Notes: generated from the sequence alone by a model not told the origin. A DNA stretch of 35,243 bases from Parabacteroides bouchesdurhonensis (GCF_900186615.1 NZ_LT896588.1:2154095-2189337); one strand, 5' to 3'; positions 5,910 through 15,443 are shown, numbered from the stretch's first letter. Numbers and translations are program-made.

Positions 5910-6102
5910 GATACGATTTAAGCCGATGTAAGCCGAAAGAAAAATAACGTAATAAAACGCTGTAATCCTGTTCGTTGATACTAAAATCGGCTAAATGGGT
6001 AGCCAGTTCTTCAATAGCTTCTGTAAATTCGGATGCAGAAACTTTACGCTGTGAGTATTCCGATAATAATCGGAAGAATCTCTGTTCCAACAAATTATTC
6101 AT
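5863..6102 (-). CDS. Small hypothetical protein upstream of RteC-like gene
   Basis: A 79-residue product starting at ATG 6102 (MNNLLEQRFF). The frame is also open to 6132, but that upstream part lies inside a hairpin terminator, so I exclude it. The sequence is helical and charged with no recognised domain. It overlaps the next gene (GTG 5909) by 47 bp in a different frame. It could be an independent small gene translationally coupled to the RteC-like gene, or the N-terminal part of a frameshifted longer regulator. Confidence 0.45.
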   Translation of the reverse strand: MNNLLEQRFFRLLSEYSQRKVSASEFTEAIEELATHLADFSINEQDYSVLLRYFSFGLHRLKSYRVRFEQEKNTLFAFD

Positions 6103-6120
6103 TATGGGAATTATAGAAAG

Positions 6121-6145
6121 AAGTCCTACCAACGTGGTAGAACTT
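6121..6145. terminator. Hairpin between reductase and RteC-like genes
   Basis: AAGTcCTACCA pairs with TGGTAGaACTT around a 3-nt loop, with one internal mismatch. T-rich sequence follows on the plus strand; on the minus strand it lies 15 bp after the aldo/keto reductase stop. Confidence 0.6.
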
Positions 6146-6159
6146 CCTTTTTTAATAAG

Positions 6160-7161
6160 TTATTTATTTACAAACTGAAAATCATATTCATTATATCTGT
6201 TACCAATATTAGGATATTTTTTTAAAAGCAGTTGTATATTAGAAACATCTTCCGTTGATAGATTTACATCTACCGCTTTTGCATTTTCTTCTAAATACTT
6301 AATCCGTTTAGTTCCCGGAATAGGAATTATATTTTCACTTTGTGCCAATATCCAAGCTAAGGCAAGTTGGGCTGGGGTTATTCCTTTGCTTTCTGCTATT
6401 TCTGCAATTTCAATAGCCAGTTTTTGATTATTTTCCCAATATTTACCGTTATAACGTGGCAAATGCTTGCGGAAATCATGTTCTTCCAACGCATTTACGT
6501 TGATAGTATTTGTTACTAAACCTCTGCCTAACGGTGAAAATGGAACTAAAGTTACACCTAATTCTTTTGTTAATGGCAGAATCTCTTTTTCGACATCATG
6601 TGTTAATAAAGAATATTCACTTTCAACCGCAGATATAGGATGAACATTACAAGCTCTTTTCAGTGATTCGGAAGAACATTCGCTTAGTCCCAAATAGCGT
6701 ACTTTACCCTCTTTTACTAACTCTGCCATAGCTTCAACTGTTTCTTCGATTGGTATTGTGGGGTCAATCCGATGCGCATAATACAAGTCTATAGTTTCGA
6801 TATTTAATCTTTTCAGGCTGTTCTCTACAGCTTGTTTTACATATCTTGGAGAAGCATCCACATAACTATCACCACCAACGAACACGCTACCTTGACTATT
6901 GCGTAAGCGAAAACCAAATTTTGTTGCAATGAAAATCTGATTTCTTTTTTCTGCTAATACTTTGGATAGCAATTCTTCATTAGCACCATTTCCATACACA
7001 TCCGCAGTATCCCAAAAATTAATGCCAAGTTCTAAAGCATGATGCAATGTCTTAATGCTTTCTTTTTCGTCGGCTACTCCATACGCAGCACTCATTCCCA
7101 TACAACCCAATCCGATAGCGGATAGGTTTACTTCTGTTTTGCCTAATTTTCTGTACTTCAT
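6160..7161 (-). CDS. Aldo/keto reductase
   Basis: A 333-residue NADPH-dependent oxidoreductase with the aldo/keto reductase TIM-barrel fold, expected to be cytosolic and to reduce aldehydes or ketones. The catalytic tetrad is visible: Asp51 and Tyr56 in [11 protein letters not shown], Lys81 in IATKFGFR, His130 in YYAHRID. The N-terminus ([22 protein letters not shown]) and the C-terminal [16 protein letters not shown] cofactor segment are intact, and the length is normal for the family. It follows an AraC-type regulator and an unknown gene on the same strand and may be controlled by that regulator, as this pairing is common. It appears to be cargo of the mobile element; the substrate is unknown. 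Confidence 0.93.
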   Translation of the reverse strand: MKYRKLGKTEVNLSAIGLGCMGMSAAYGVADEKESIKTLHHALELGINFWDTADVYGNGANEELLSKVLAEKRNQIFIATKFGFRLRNSQGSVFVGGDSYVDASPRYVKQAVENSLKRLNIETIDLYYAHRIDPTIPIEETVEAMAELVKEGKVRYLGLSECSSESLKRACNVHPISAVESEYSLLTHDVEKEILPLTKELGVTLVPFSPLGRGLVTNTINVNALEEHDFRKHLPRYNGKYWENNQKLAIEIAEIAESKGITPAQLALAWILAQSENIIPIPGTKRIKYLEENAKAVDVNLSTEDVSNIQLLLKKYPNIGNRYNEYDFQFVNK

Positions 7162-7183
7162 TATTTATATTTTTTAGTCGGTA

Positions 7184-7191
7184 CAAAATTA
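7184..7191 (-). promoter_or_regulatory. -7 element before aldo/keto reductase
   Basis: The minus strand reads TAATTTTG (TAnnTTTG) 22 bp before the reductase start. No TTTG lies at the usual distance, which would fit an activator-dependent promoter, perhaps under the adjacent AraC regulator. Confidence 0.4.
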
Positions 7192-7229
7192 GGTAATGGA
7201 AATATGGCTGGTTAACACTATTCAAAGCA

Positions 7230-8156
7230 TCATTTGCACAAATCAAATAATTGTTGTTCTCTAATTTCGCTTGGCGATTTTCCTGTGTGCTTACGATAGA
7301 ATTTACTGAAATAGGCCATATTTTCAAATCCCAAGCTATAAGCAATTTCTGAAATAGAAAAATTACTATGTAATAAATACTGGGTACATTCTTTGATTAT
7401 TCTTTCCGCAATCATTGTAGAGGTAGTTTTTCCAGTAGTATCTTTTACCACTTTATTTAAATGATTAACGTGTATAGACAAACGGTTTGCATAATCGGCA
7501 GGAGTGCGCAAACTTAATACTGAATGTGGATAATCAACAGGAAATTGTCTATCCAATAATTCTATAAATAATTCGGTAATACGTTGCGAAGCATTCGGAT
7601 GTGATTCATATTTATTAGACTCCTGCATTTTTAAAGCTGTATGTATCAACAAATGAAGATAACAACGTAAAACATCATGTTTGTTTGCATAGTCTGACTG
7701 GTTTTCTTCCTGCATTTGTGTGTATATATCCATGACTTTGGCAACTTGTGCGTCATTCAAGAAGAAAACCTTATCTCCAGTAACTTTGAATAATGGTGTA
7801 TTAGCCAAAGAGCCATTCTTTTCTTCTGACTGAACAAACTGCTCATTGAATATGCAGAACATACCTTTCTGTTCTTCACTAATTGATTCCCAAGCATAAG
7901 GGACTAAAGGATTAGAAAATAACATAGCAGGACGATTTACTAAAATCCATTTATCTGCATAATATAGTTTTCCCACACCAATAATCAATGTGACTTTATA
8001 AAAATCTCTATAACTGAATTGTACTGTCCCAAAATTACATTGTCGGGAAAGAACATTGAAATATGGGTTCTCCTTAGAGTAGGTTGTACCCAGTTGAGGG
8101 TCACAACGCTGGATTCTTTTATAGAACTGTGGAATACTTTCGGACATAATATTCAA
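7230..8156 (-). CDS. AraC-family transcriptional regulator
   Basis: A 308-residue regulator. The N-terminal about 190 residues form a sensor or cupin-like domain (FSYRDFYKVTLIIGVG, then RPAMLFSNPLVPYAW). The C-terminal about 100 residues hold two helix-turn-helix motifs, ending with the AraC signature ISEIAYSLGFENMAYFSKFY followed by RKHTGKSPSEIR. The start is at ATG 8156; a second Met is three codons in. Its stop leaves 68 bp to the reductase start, and its own start lies 10 bp after the stop of the unknown gene 8167-9252, so it is probably transcribed with that gene and may regulate the reductase. The inducer is unknown. Confidence 0.92.
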   Translation of the reverse strand: MNIMSESIPQFYKRIQRCDPQLGTTYSKENPYFNVLSRQCNFGTVQFSYRDFYKVTLIIGVGKLYYADKWILVNRPAMLFSNPLVPYAWESISEEQKGMFCIFNEQFVQSEEKNGSLANTPLFKVTGDKVFFLNDAQVAKVMDIYTQMQEENQSDYANKHDVLRCYLHLLIHTALKMQESNKYESHPNASQRITELFIELLDRQFPVDYPHSVLSLRTPADYANRLSIHVNHLNKVVKDTTGKTTSTMIAERIIKECTQYLLHSNFSISEIAYSLGFENMAYFSKFYRKHTGKSPSEIREQQLFDLCK

Positions 8157-8166
8157 TATTGTATCG

Positions 8167-9252
8167 TTAGAGTCCTATAATATTTTTAATTTTTTGTATA
8201 TTCTCAATGGTTAGATTATCATTATTACATTTAGGACATAATATTGCTTCTGTTTCAAAAAAGAATTCATAATCATCCCGTTTTAGAAAGTACTTATTTT
8301 TACAGATAGGACAGGTAAATCGTATTTTCTTATTGAATAATATGAAAATAGAATCTTTTTTTGTGCGAAGATAACTCTCTGTAAATAAGGAAAAACCTAT
8401 TGTTCTTCTTAGCCTTTTTACAATGCTTAAGTTTTGATTATCGGTGTCTTTTAATATTGAGAATATCAACTTGTCAATAATATCTACTGCATATATAAGT
8501 ATATATGGGACTACCCAATAATACTGTTTGTAATATAGAGCAAAATCTTCTTCTTGAGAAAAAACAAAATTAAAATTTTGTGGTTCTGTTCGATAATTCT
8601 TATCTTTAGTAACAATATGTAAAGCATGATTAGAAATCCCATTAATCCCATATTCGCATAATTTGTTATAACGTAAATCGTGAACAAAATCAGCGTCAAA
8701 TAAAGGATTTGTTAGGCAATCTACTGCATTCTTAATAACATCCACTTTGTTTATATTTTTACTACTTGGGTCATACGTTTCCACAGTATCTGAATGAAAA
8801 AATCTATATATAAAATCAGAACGATTATATAGTAACTGTTCTAATATTAGTAATTCATCTGTAAAGGGTTTACGAATTAATGCATAGGCAACTGTTATTT
8901 TTCCTCTTTTTGCACAATATAAAGATTCAAAAACAAAATTGATAAAATCCGACGTTATAGAAAGTATTATATGTTTAGTCAAGATTAATTCTAAATCTTT
9001 GTTTTTATTATTCCATGTAAGCCAGTCGATTGCATGAATTTTATTCTTATTCAGTTCGTCCATTCCAGTCTCGCTTCCATCTAAAATTGACTCTGTATGA
9101 TATAAGTCCTGATAATTTTTTTCTTTATATATTTCCGTTAATTGGTCATATATTACAGCACAAATATCTTGAATTCTATGATAGCATTTAGGCAAGAAAA
9201 TTTGCTCGTTGGGAGTAATTGCTAATACTGGGGCTGTTTTTTCAGGTTTCAT
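8167..9252 (-). CDS. Unknown protein with C-terminal zinc ribbon
   Basis: Not recognised. The 361 residues look cytosolic and mostly helical, with many aromatic and charged residues. A conserved-looking segment around residues 100-150 contains FVFESLYCAKRGKITVAYAL and RKPFTDELLILEQLL. The C-terminus has two CxxC pairs about 27 residues apart (FTCPICKNKY and ILCPKCNND), a likely zinc ribbon. A hydrophobic stretch (WVVPYILIYAVDIIDKLIF) might be a buried helix. It is the first gene of an operon with the AraC regulator and reductase and sits at the right end of the mobile element, with AT-rich composition like the retron. A defence or stress role is possible but unsupported by any recognised catalytic motif. 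Confidence 0.75.
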   Translation of the reverse strand: MKPEKTAPVLAITPNEQIFLPKCYHRIQDICAVIYDQLTEIYKEKNYQDLYHTESILDGSETGMDELNKNKIHAIDWLTWNNKNKDLELILTKHIILSITSDFINFVFESLYCAKRGKITVAYALIRKPFTDELLILEQLLYNRSDFIYRFFHSDTVETYDPSSKNINKVDVIKNAVDCLTNPLFDADFVHDLRYNKLCEYGINGISNHALHIVTKDKNYRTEPQNFNFVFSQEEDFALYYKQYYWVVPYILIYAVDIIDKLIFSILKDTDNQNLSIVKRLRRTIGFSLFTESYLRTKKDSIFILFNKKIRFTCPICKNKYFLKRDDYEFFFETEAILCPKCNNDNLTIENIQKIKNIIGL

Positions 9253-9272
9253 AGGCTATAGATGTTTATAGA

Positions 9273-9280
9273 CAAAGATA
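9273..9280 (-). promoter_or_regulatory. -7 element before the unknown gene
   Basis: The minus strand reads TATCTTTG 21 bp before the start codon at 9252. A weak TTTG-like ATTG lies 19 nt upstream. Confidence 0.5.
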
Positions 9281-9363
9281 CAAATAATGAAATGGCATAC
9301 AATATTCATCTAAAACTATTTTTCTGAAAATAATGATGTCTTTGCATTTTTGTTGTATCTTTG

Positions 9364-9565
9364 CCCTAACTCAAACAACCACCGCAACACCAAGCAATCT
9401 AAAGAATTGCACACGTGGGGTTATTAGTGGGAGAAAGAATTAAGAGCTTGCTAAGATATTGAGTACTTGAAGAATAAAACTAAGGTTCATCTTCCGTACG
9501 CACCGCAAAAGCAAATAGCAGATTAAAGCAAAGCTCTGAAGTTCAAAGATTTCAGGGCTTTTTTA
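9364..9565 (+). ncRNA. Candidate structured small RNA
   Basis: A roughly 200-nt intergenic RNA is suggested by a TATCTTTG -7 box at 9356-9363, internal stems and a terminator. The stems are GCAAT/ATTGC (9394-9398, 9406-9410); GAGCTTGC (9444-9451) with GCAAAGCTC (9528-9536); and inside it GTACTTGAAGA (9463-9473) with TCTTCCGTAC (9490-9499). The outer stem competes with the terminator arm at 9531-9540. No coding frame fits. A long hairpin with an unpaired interior recalls 6S RNA, and Bacteroidales have their own 6S-like RNA, but I cannot confirm identity. Confidence 0.5.
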
Positions 9566-9566
9566 T
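9531..9566 (+). terminator. Terminator of the candidate small RNA
   Basis: A 10-bp stem, AAGCTCTGAA (9531-9540) with TTCAGGGCTT (9551-9560, one G-U), followed by a T run. Confidence 0.75.
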
Positions 9567-9590
9567 TTTATTGAAGTAAATGAAAAGAAT

Positions 9591-9626
9591 AGAGGCTGTC
9601 TCTTGAAAAACAGCCTCTGATTTTTT
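9591..9626. terminator. Terminator after the phosphodiesterase operon
   Basis: A perfect 9-bp stem, AGAGGCTGT (9591-9599) with ACAGCCTCT (9610-9618). T run 9621-9626 on plus; A/T-rich also on the minus side, where it follows the phosphodiesterase stop. Confidence 0.8.
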
Positions 9627-9629
9627 AGT

Positions 9630-10472
9630 CTATCTGAAAAAGATGTCGTAGTCGGAATCTATTTGATAATTGACAACACCCCATTCTATTAACCATTTGA
9701 TATTTCGTCCGGCATTTGGAAGATTATCAGGTTCTACGTTTCCTCTGAAAGGTAAATTAGCACAACACATTATCTTGATACCGTTATCTTGTGCCCATTT
9801 AATAGTTCTCCCGTTAATCTCATCAACTCCGGCAAAAAGGAAATAATAGTCTTTTGTCTTTTCTCCATATTCTTTGAAGAAGTCATTGGTTTCACGCATA
9901 AGCATGGTGATAAGCGGCCCTTTTCCTCTGAAATATTCGCCATGTCCGATAAAATAAGATGAATTAAGGAAGCCGGTGTCTTTTAATATTCGTTCTAGCT
10001 CCTGGTAGAACTCCAATGATGGTTTATCTAATTTAATGTCAATCATTAGTTCTTTGAGCTTTCCTTTAGCATGGTTGCAATACTCTTCCATGGAAACGGG
10101 AGCTTTTATTCCTTCTTTTAATGGACGAAGTGCCTGAATTTCTTCCCATGTCATATCTGCACCTCTTCCTTTTGAATCATAATCGCGTTCGAATGATCGG
10201 TTATGGTAAAGAAATAATTTCCCATCTTTACTTTGGCGTACGTCAATCTCGGCTCCAACATATCCTCTTTCAATCGCTTCATCTAGAGCAGCAATGCTGT
10301 TCTCTAAGTTTTTCCCTCTATCCACAACTCCTCCTCTATGGGCGATCAAATAAAACTGGGGTTGAATATGTACATTTTCCTTTGGAGCCTCATTGGCATC
10401 AATAGGATGAGAGGCCTGAACGTATCCGAAGTTCAGAATACAACTTAATGCTATTAAACAAAAGTTTTTCAT
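9630..10472 (-). CDS. Exported glycerophosphodiester phosphodiesterase
   Basis: A 280-residue GDPD-family enzyme that would hydrolyse glycerophosphodiesters to an alcohol and glycerol 3-phosphate. Signal peptide about residues 1-20 (MKNFCLIALSCILNFGYVQA), so it acts in the periplasm or at the surface. Metal-binding and catalytic residues are visible: HRG (His45-Arg46), Glu75 and Asp77 in AEIDVRQSKDG, His90 in LFLYHN. MIDIKLDKP gives the later acidic motif. It is the last gene of the sigma/FecR/SusC/SusD cluster, 25 bp after SusD, and is followed by a terminator, so the imported or surface-captured ligand probably contains a phosphodiester. Confidence 0.9.
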   Translation of the reverse strand: MKNFCLIALSCILNFGYVQASHPIDANEAPKENVHIQPQFYLIAHRGGVVDRGKNLENSIAALDEAIERGYVGAEIDVRQSKDGKLFLYHNRSFERDYDSKGRGADMTWEEIQALRPLKEGIKAPVSMEEYCNHAKGKLKELMIDIKLDKPSLEFYQELERILKDTGFLNSSYFIGHGEYFRGKGPLITMLMRETNDFFKEYGEKTKDYYFLFAGVDEINGRTIKWAQDNGIKIMCCANLPFRGNVEPDNLPNAGRNIKWLIEWGVVNYQIDSDYDIFFR

Positions 10473-10497
10473 GACGTTTATGAATTATATATGTTAG

Positions 10498-11967
10498 TTA
10501 ATTAATTAAATAATTACTGTTTTGAACCAGTATACCACTACTTTTGTCTATTTCCTCTTGAGGCAATGGGAAAAAATAATGTTTAGGTCGGATAAACTTC
10601 TTGCGTCCCACATCGGTTACATGTGAAGATACCGGATCTCCATAAAGCTTGGGTAGATCTACCCAGTTTATTTTATCCCATCTGACCAAATCAAAATGCC
10701 TTCTGTTCTCACCTGCTAATTCCAATCGACGTTCTTTCATTAGCTCCTCTTTTCCCGCATTTTGCAATGGGGGCAAACCTACACGTGCACGGACTGCATT
10801 TATTTCCACATCACCAGCACCGGGACCGGATTGTCGTATCTTTGCTTCTGCTACTAGTAAATAAACATCTGCACTTCTCATTAAAGGTATTAACAGATCA
10901 AAATTTAGTCTACCGTCGGCAGTAAAGGTAGTATATTTATTGAAATGGTAACCTGTTTCAGATTTATCAGCTTCATAATCTATCAAATTATTTCCTACTT
11001 GTATTTTATCTCCTTCTGCCCACATGGTCATTTCTCTTCTGGGGTCATTTCCAAATGCCTGATAGAGTCCGGGGAGCGGATGAAAGAAATTCCAACCTCC
11101 CAGATTTCGAGGTGAAAAATAATAAATGGTAGATGTATTACGCCAAGTACTGGAGGACGCTACATACAGTAGCATTTCCGAAGTGGCTGTTGTTGTTTGC
11201 CTAAAATTGCTTTGATAATCTGCGGCTAATTTGTACAAGTCATTATTGATCACTTTTGCCCCAGCTTCGATTGCATTAGTTAATTTGCCTTCTTTTCCTT
11301 CGTAGGAAGCCCAATGCATATACAATTGGGTTAAGTAAGCGTAGGCAGTACCTTTGGTTATTCGACCCGCAGTGGATGTGTTATCTAAGTTCTCCGCAGC
11401 CAGGAGTAAATCATGTTCAATCTGAGACAATACCTCTTCCACTGTGGCTTTCGGTTTGTTATAGTTCGTGTTACGCACATCGTCTTCTAATATAAGGGGT
11501 ATTTCCCCATAAGGTAAATATAACCACCAATAAGCAAAAGCTCTGAAAAAATAAGCCTCACCAATACTACGTTTTTTTATAGCATCAGTGATATTGGTCA
11601 TCGAAGGAACATTTATTAAAAGGTTGTTTGCACGAGAAATCATTTCATATTTCCATTTCCAACCAGCTTTCAACATATTATTCCCGGCATCTAAAGTAAA
11701 TGTTTCAAGAGCTTCATCCTCACTGTGATCTCCGGCACGGAACATATCATCAGAACATACATCCCATGTATAATCTCCGTGAGCTACAAAATCTTCTATA
11801 ATAAGAATACCATATAATCCGGTAACAGCATCTACTACAGCTTCTTCATTTTTAAAGAAATTTTTTTCGGTATATATTCCCTTAATGTCAACAGATAAAA
11901 AATCATTACAGGAGATAAAAATCAATATACCGATTAATTCGATGATATATAATTTGTAATTTTTCAT
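10498..11967 (-). CDS. SusD-like surface lipoprotein
   Basis: A 489-residue SusD/RagB-family protein that binds the ligand at the cell surface and caps the partner SusC channel. The lipoprotein signal ends at Cys20 (LIFISC). N-terminal TPR-type helices include FFRAFAYWWLYLPYGEIPLI, and the C-terminus has the SusD-type LMKERRLELAGENRRHFDLV motif followed by RW and the closing FPLPQEEIDKS. The length is somewhat short but within family range. It starts 20 bp after the SusC stop and precedes the phosphodiesterase by 25 bp. The substrate cannot be inferred from this protein alone. Confidence 0.96.
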   Translation of the reverse strand: MKNYKLYIIELIGILIFISCNDFLSVDIKGIYTEKNFFKNEEAVVDAVTGLYGILIIEDFVAHGDYTWDVCSDDMFRAGDHSEDEALETFTLDAGNNMLKAGWKWKYEMISRANNLLINVPSMTNITDAIKKRSIGEAYFFRAFAYWWLYLPYGEIPLILEDDVRNTNYNKPKATVEEVLSQIEHDLLLAAENLDNTSTAGRITKGTAYAYLTQLYMHWASYEGKEGKLTNAIEAGAKVINNDLYKLAADYQSNFRQTTTATSEMLLYVASSSTWRNTSTIYYFSPRNLGGWNFFHPLPGLYQAFGNDPRREMTMWAEGDKIQVGNNLIDYEADKSETGYHFNKYTTFTADGRLNFDLLIPLMRSADVYLLVAEAKIRQSGPGAGDVEINAVRARVGLPPLQNAGKEELMKERRLELAGENRRHFDLVRWDKINWVDLPKLYGDPVSSHVTDVGRKKFIRPKHYFFPLPQEEIDKSSGILVQNSNYLIN

Positions 11968-11987
11968 AATGTACTATTTTGATAGGG

Positions 11988-14900
11988 TTAAAAGTTCAAA
12001 TTCAATCCAAAAGTAAACTTTCTGCTTTGGGGATATTGTGCATAATCCACACCCTTCTGTTTATTACCGTCGGTATATCCTATTTCAGGGGAATATCCCG
12101 AATAAGAAGTAATTGTGAATAAATTTTCTGCACTAACAAAGAGACGGAGATTATTGATAGATATCTTCTTTAACAGATTATTAGGAATAGTATATCCTAA
12201 AGTTATATTTTTCAGTTTAACAAAATCTCCACTTTCAATGAAGAGATCAGACGTTCGATGGTTCTGATTTGTCCTCAAAGTAGTCATCCTGGGTATAGAA
12301 TTACTGGTACCTTCACCATGCCAACGGTTTAAAGTTTCGCTGTACATGTTGTATGAGAAACTGGGGTCAAGACCTTGCATTCTATCTGCATTATATAGGT
12401 CTGCACCAAAACTTCCAATGAAATTCATTGATAAATCGAATCCTTTATATCCGAATTGTGTTTGTAAGCCTAAAATAACATTTGGATTCGGATCTCCTAT
12501 ATAAGTTCGGTCTTTCTCGTCAATGATACCATCATTATTGATGTCAATAAAGCGGACATCTCCTGGGGAGATAGAACTTTTTCTCGGATCATTCTTTATA
12601 TTAGGATCATTTTGAATTTCTGCGGCATTCTGGTAAAGTCCGTCAGTTTTCCATCCATAAAAAGATGCGATAGGTTTTCCTTCATAACTTCTGGATATTT
12701 CCTGCTCCTGACGTCCGTATGTGATAGACCCAATGTAATTGTTGTCACCATACAATTTCAAAATCTTATTTTTGACAAAAGAAGCATTAAAATTAATGTT
12801 GTAATTGAATCCTGATGACAGATTTTGACGGTATCCCAATTCAATTTCCCAACCTCTATTTCTCATTTCTCCAATATTACTATCTGGAATTGTGGCACGT
12901 CCGATTGTTCCTACAACCACAGTTGGTACAAGCATATCCACGGTCTTTTTATCAAACCATGTTATGGATGCTGTCAATTTCTGATCAAAAAAAGCACCGT
13001 CAATACCGATATTTGTCATTCCTGTTTTTTCCCAGGTAATATTCGTGTTTGCTAAACTGGTTATTCTGGCTCCTCCAACTTTATCCGTTCCAAAAGTATA
13101 TTTATTTCCATAATCGATGTTTTTCTTCATTACGGTGAGGTATTGAAGATCGGCAACTTCCTGATTACCTAGTAATCCCCAACCACCAACTACTTTCAGG
13201 TTATCGATCCAGGAAATATTTTTCATGAAGTTTTCTTCAGATAGTCTCCATCCTAATGATACGGCTGGGAAATATCCCCAACGTTTACCTTCCGGAAATT
13301 TAGATGAACCGTCAGCACGGAAAGTTGCTGTTAGCAAATAACGGTTATTGTAAGAATAGAATACGCGGCCGAAATAGGAAGCTAGAGCTGTTTCAGTATA
13401 ATAATTTCCATTGATAGAACCCATAGTTGAGCCATTATCGAAAACTAACTGGTTGTCATCTTCGTCTGCAAAAGTTTTCATAGTTGCACTATAATACTGA
13501 CCTTTACTTTTCTGAGCAGAGAATCCGGCTGTTGCATTAATACTATGCATATTATTGATGTCTTTTTTATAAGCCAGATAGGCTTCTCCTAAAAAAGAAT
13601 AACGTTCTTGATGTTCTTGAGTTAATTCGGCATCATTTCTTTTACGCATTTGTTCGCTTACCATCGGATAAAAAGTCTTCGTTGAATAAATACTACCGTC
13701 AAATGCAGCATTTCCTTTCAGATAAAGATCTTCAATGATTTTATAATCAAGCGTAATTGAAGTAAGCAAACCATGATTATTCCGTTGATGCCTTTCCGTT
13801 TCTAATTCGTATACAGGGTTATTAATGTCTCCCAATTCATTGTTTTCTACTGCTGAACCCCAAGTGCCATCTTCATTGAGGCATGGTATGGCAGGATTGA
13901 AGCGAAGAGCTTGCCATACGACCCCCGAATATACGGATTGAGTACTTGGATTATACCAGCGGCGATAAGTATATTGCAAACTCTGACCGATCCTTAATCT
14001 GCTGTTAATCTGATGATCTGAATTTAATCGTAAGGAAACACGTTCGAACTCCGAATTAATGATAATGCCATCTTCTTTGTAATAACCGATGCTTGACATA
14101 TAATTAGACTTATCATTTCCTCCTGACATACGTAGGTCGACATTGGCTACCTTTCCTTGATTAAAAAGCTCATCTTGCCAATCTGTTCGTTGTGTTTCAT
14201 AATAAGGATTATTCCAAAAAGAATTTACTGCAATTCCATCATTCAGGTAACGTTCTTTCTTTAGCATAACTAACTCAGGAGCAGTAAGTACATCTAATGT
14301 TTTGCTTATGTTTGAAATACCATAGAATGCATTCACGTCTATGTTTGTTTTAACATTTTTCTTTCCTCTTTTAGTTGTAATAATGACAACTCCATTAGCT
14401 GCTCTTGTACCGTAGATTGCTGATGATGAGGCATCTTTTAAGACTTCTATCGTCTCAATGTCATTAGGATTTACATCAGAAATCTTTCCTGAAGGAACTC
14501 CGTCAATAACAACAAGCGGATTGGAAGCACTCATGCTACCTGTACCACGAACACGAATAACCGGCTCAGCTCCGGGAGAACCTCCATCTGAAACAATATC
14601 TACACCCGCTGCTTTTCCTTGCAAAGCATTCGACAAATTGGCAACAGGTAAATCCTTTAAATTATCTCCTTTAATATTAGCAATAGAACCTGTGATATCT
14701 CTCTTCTGTTGTACACCGTATCCAACTACTACCACTTCATCCAGATTTTGGGTGTTTTCGCGTAAAACAATGGAAAGGGTACGTTGGTTTCCTACTTTTA
14801 TTTCTGTAGATATATAACCTATATAAGATATAATCAGCACTGCATTATCAGGCACTAGTAAGGAAAACTTTCCATCAATATCAGTAATTGTTCCGATAGA

Positions 14901-15341
14901 ACTATTACCCTTTATAGAGACGTTTGCCCCTATAATGGATTCTCCTGACTCATTAAGAATAGTTCCTTTAATTTCATGAGAATTCTGTTGAGAGACTGAA
15001 GCTTTTTCCTTATTCAATATGATATATTTATCATTTACGGAATAAATCAAATCAGTACCTTCTAGTATTTTATGCAAAATTGTTTGAACTGGCTCAGATT
15101 CAGCCTTTATAGATACAAGACGCTGATTATCTACTTCATAGTTGCTATAAATAAAAAGCAAGTTGGTTTGCCTTTCAATGAGATCAAATACATTCTTAAG
15201 AGTCGCATTATTAATATCCAATGTTACTTCTTCTTTTTTTAATAGTTCAGAAGACTGGGCTGCATTTATTTCCGGTAAAAAACAAATACATCCGATGCAT
15301 AATAATGCAAGTTTACATAATGTGTTTCTAATGGTATTCAT
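11988..15341 (-). CDS. SusC-like TonB-dependent outer membrane transporter
   Basis: A 1117-residue outer-membrane importer energised by TonB. Order of parts: signal peptide (1-28), STN domain (about 39-110), carboxypeptidase-regulatory-like domain (about 123-195), the SusC signature DEVVVVGYG (201-209), plug with ALQGKAAGVDIVSDGGSPG, then a 22-strand-type barrel ending in aromatic FTFGLNLNF. The STN domain means it can signal to a FecR anti-sigma factor, and a FecR and ECF sigma gene lie directly upstream on the same strand. Ligand binding should therefore induce its own operon. 102 bp separate it from fecR, enough for an internal sigma-dependent promoter, although I see no standard TTTG/TAnnTTTG boxes there. 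Confidence 0.97.
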   Translation of the reverse strand: MNTIRNTLCKLALLCIGCICFLPEINAAQSSELLKKEEVTLDINNATLKNVFDLIERQTNLLFIYSNYEVDNQRLVSIKAESEPVQTILHKILEGTDLIYSVNDKYIILNKEKASVSQQNSHEIKGTILNESGESIIGANVSIKGNSSIGTITDIDGKFSLLVPDNAVLIISYIGYISTEIKVGNQRTLSIVLRENTQNLDEVVVVGYGVQQKRDITGSIANIKGDNLKDLPVANLSNALQGKAAGVDIVSDGGSPGAEPVIRVRGTGSMSASNPLVVIDGVPSGKISDVNPNDIETIEVLKDASSSAIYGTRAANGVVIITTKRGKKNVKTNIDVNAFYGISNISKTLDVLTAPELVMLKKERYLNDGIAVNSFWNNPYYETQRTDWQDELFNQGKVANVDLRMSGGNDKSNYMSSIGYYKEDGIIINSEFERVSLRLNSDHQINSRLRIGQSLQYTYRRWYNPSTQSVYSGVVWQALRFNPAIPCLNEDGTWGSAVENNELGDINNPVYELETERHQRNNHGLLTSITLDYKIIEDLYLKGNAAFDGSIYSTKTFYPMVSEQMRKRNDAELTQEHQERYSFLGEAYLAYKKDINNMHSINATAGFSAQKSKGQYYSATMKTFADEDDNQLVFDNGSTMGSINGNYYTETALASYFGRVFYSYNNRYLLTATFRADGSSKFPEGKRWGYFPAVSLGWRLSEENFMKNISWIDNLKVVGGWGLLGNQEVADLQYLTVMKKNIDYGNKYTFGTDKVGGARITSLANTNITWEKTGMTNIGIDGAFFDQKLTASITWFDKKTVDMLVPTVVVGTIGRATIPDSNIGEMRNRGWEIELGYRQNLSSGFNYNINFNASFVKNKILKLYGDNNYIGSITYGRQEQEISRSYEGKPIASFYGWKTDGLYQNAAEIQNDPNIKNDPRKSSISPGDVRFIDINNDGIIDEKDRTYIGDPNPNVILGLQTQFGYKGFDLSMNFIGSFGADLYNADRMQGLDPSFSYNMYSETLNRWHGEGTSNSIPRMTTLRTNQNHRTSDLFIESGDFVKLKNITLGYTIPNNLLKKISINNLRLFVSAENLFTITSYSGYSPEIGYTDGNKQKGVDYAQYPQSRKFTFGLNLNF

Positions 15342-15443
15342 ACATACTAGTTTTTAATTAATGGTTGTACACGTAATAACTATAGATTTTTTATTTGTGG
15401 CTTTTCAATTTATTCTAGATTCACTTATTCATAGGCATATGGT

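Noticed and set aside
9364-9565. tmRNA or SRP RNA
   Set aside because: No tRNA-like ends, tag reading frame or SRP GGAAGC-type apical loop found.
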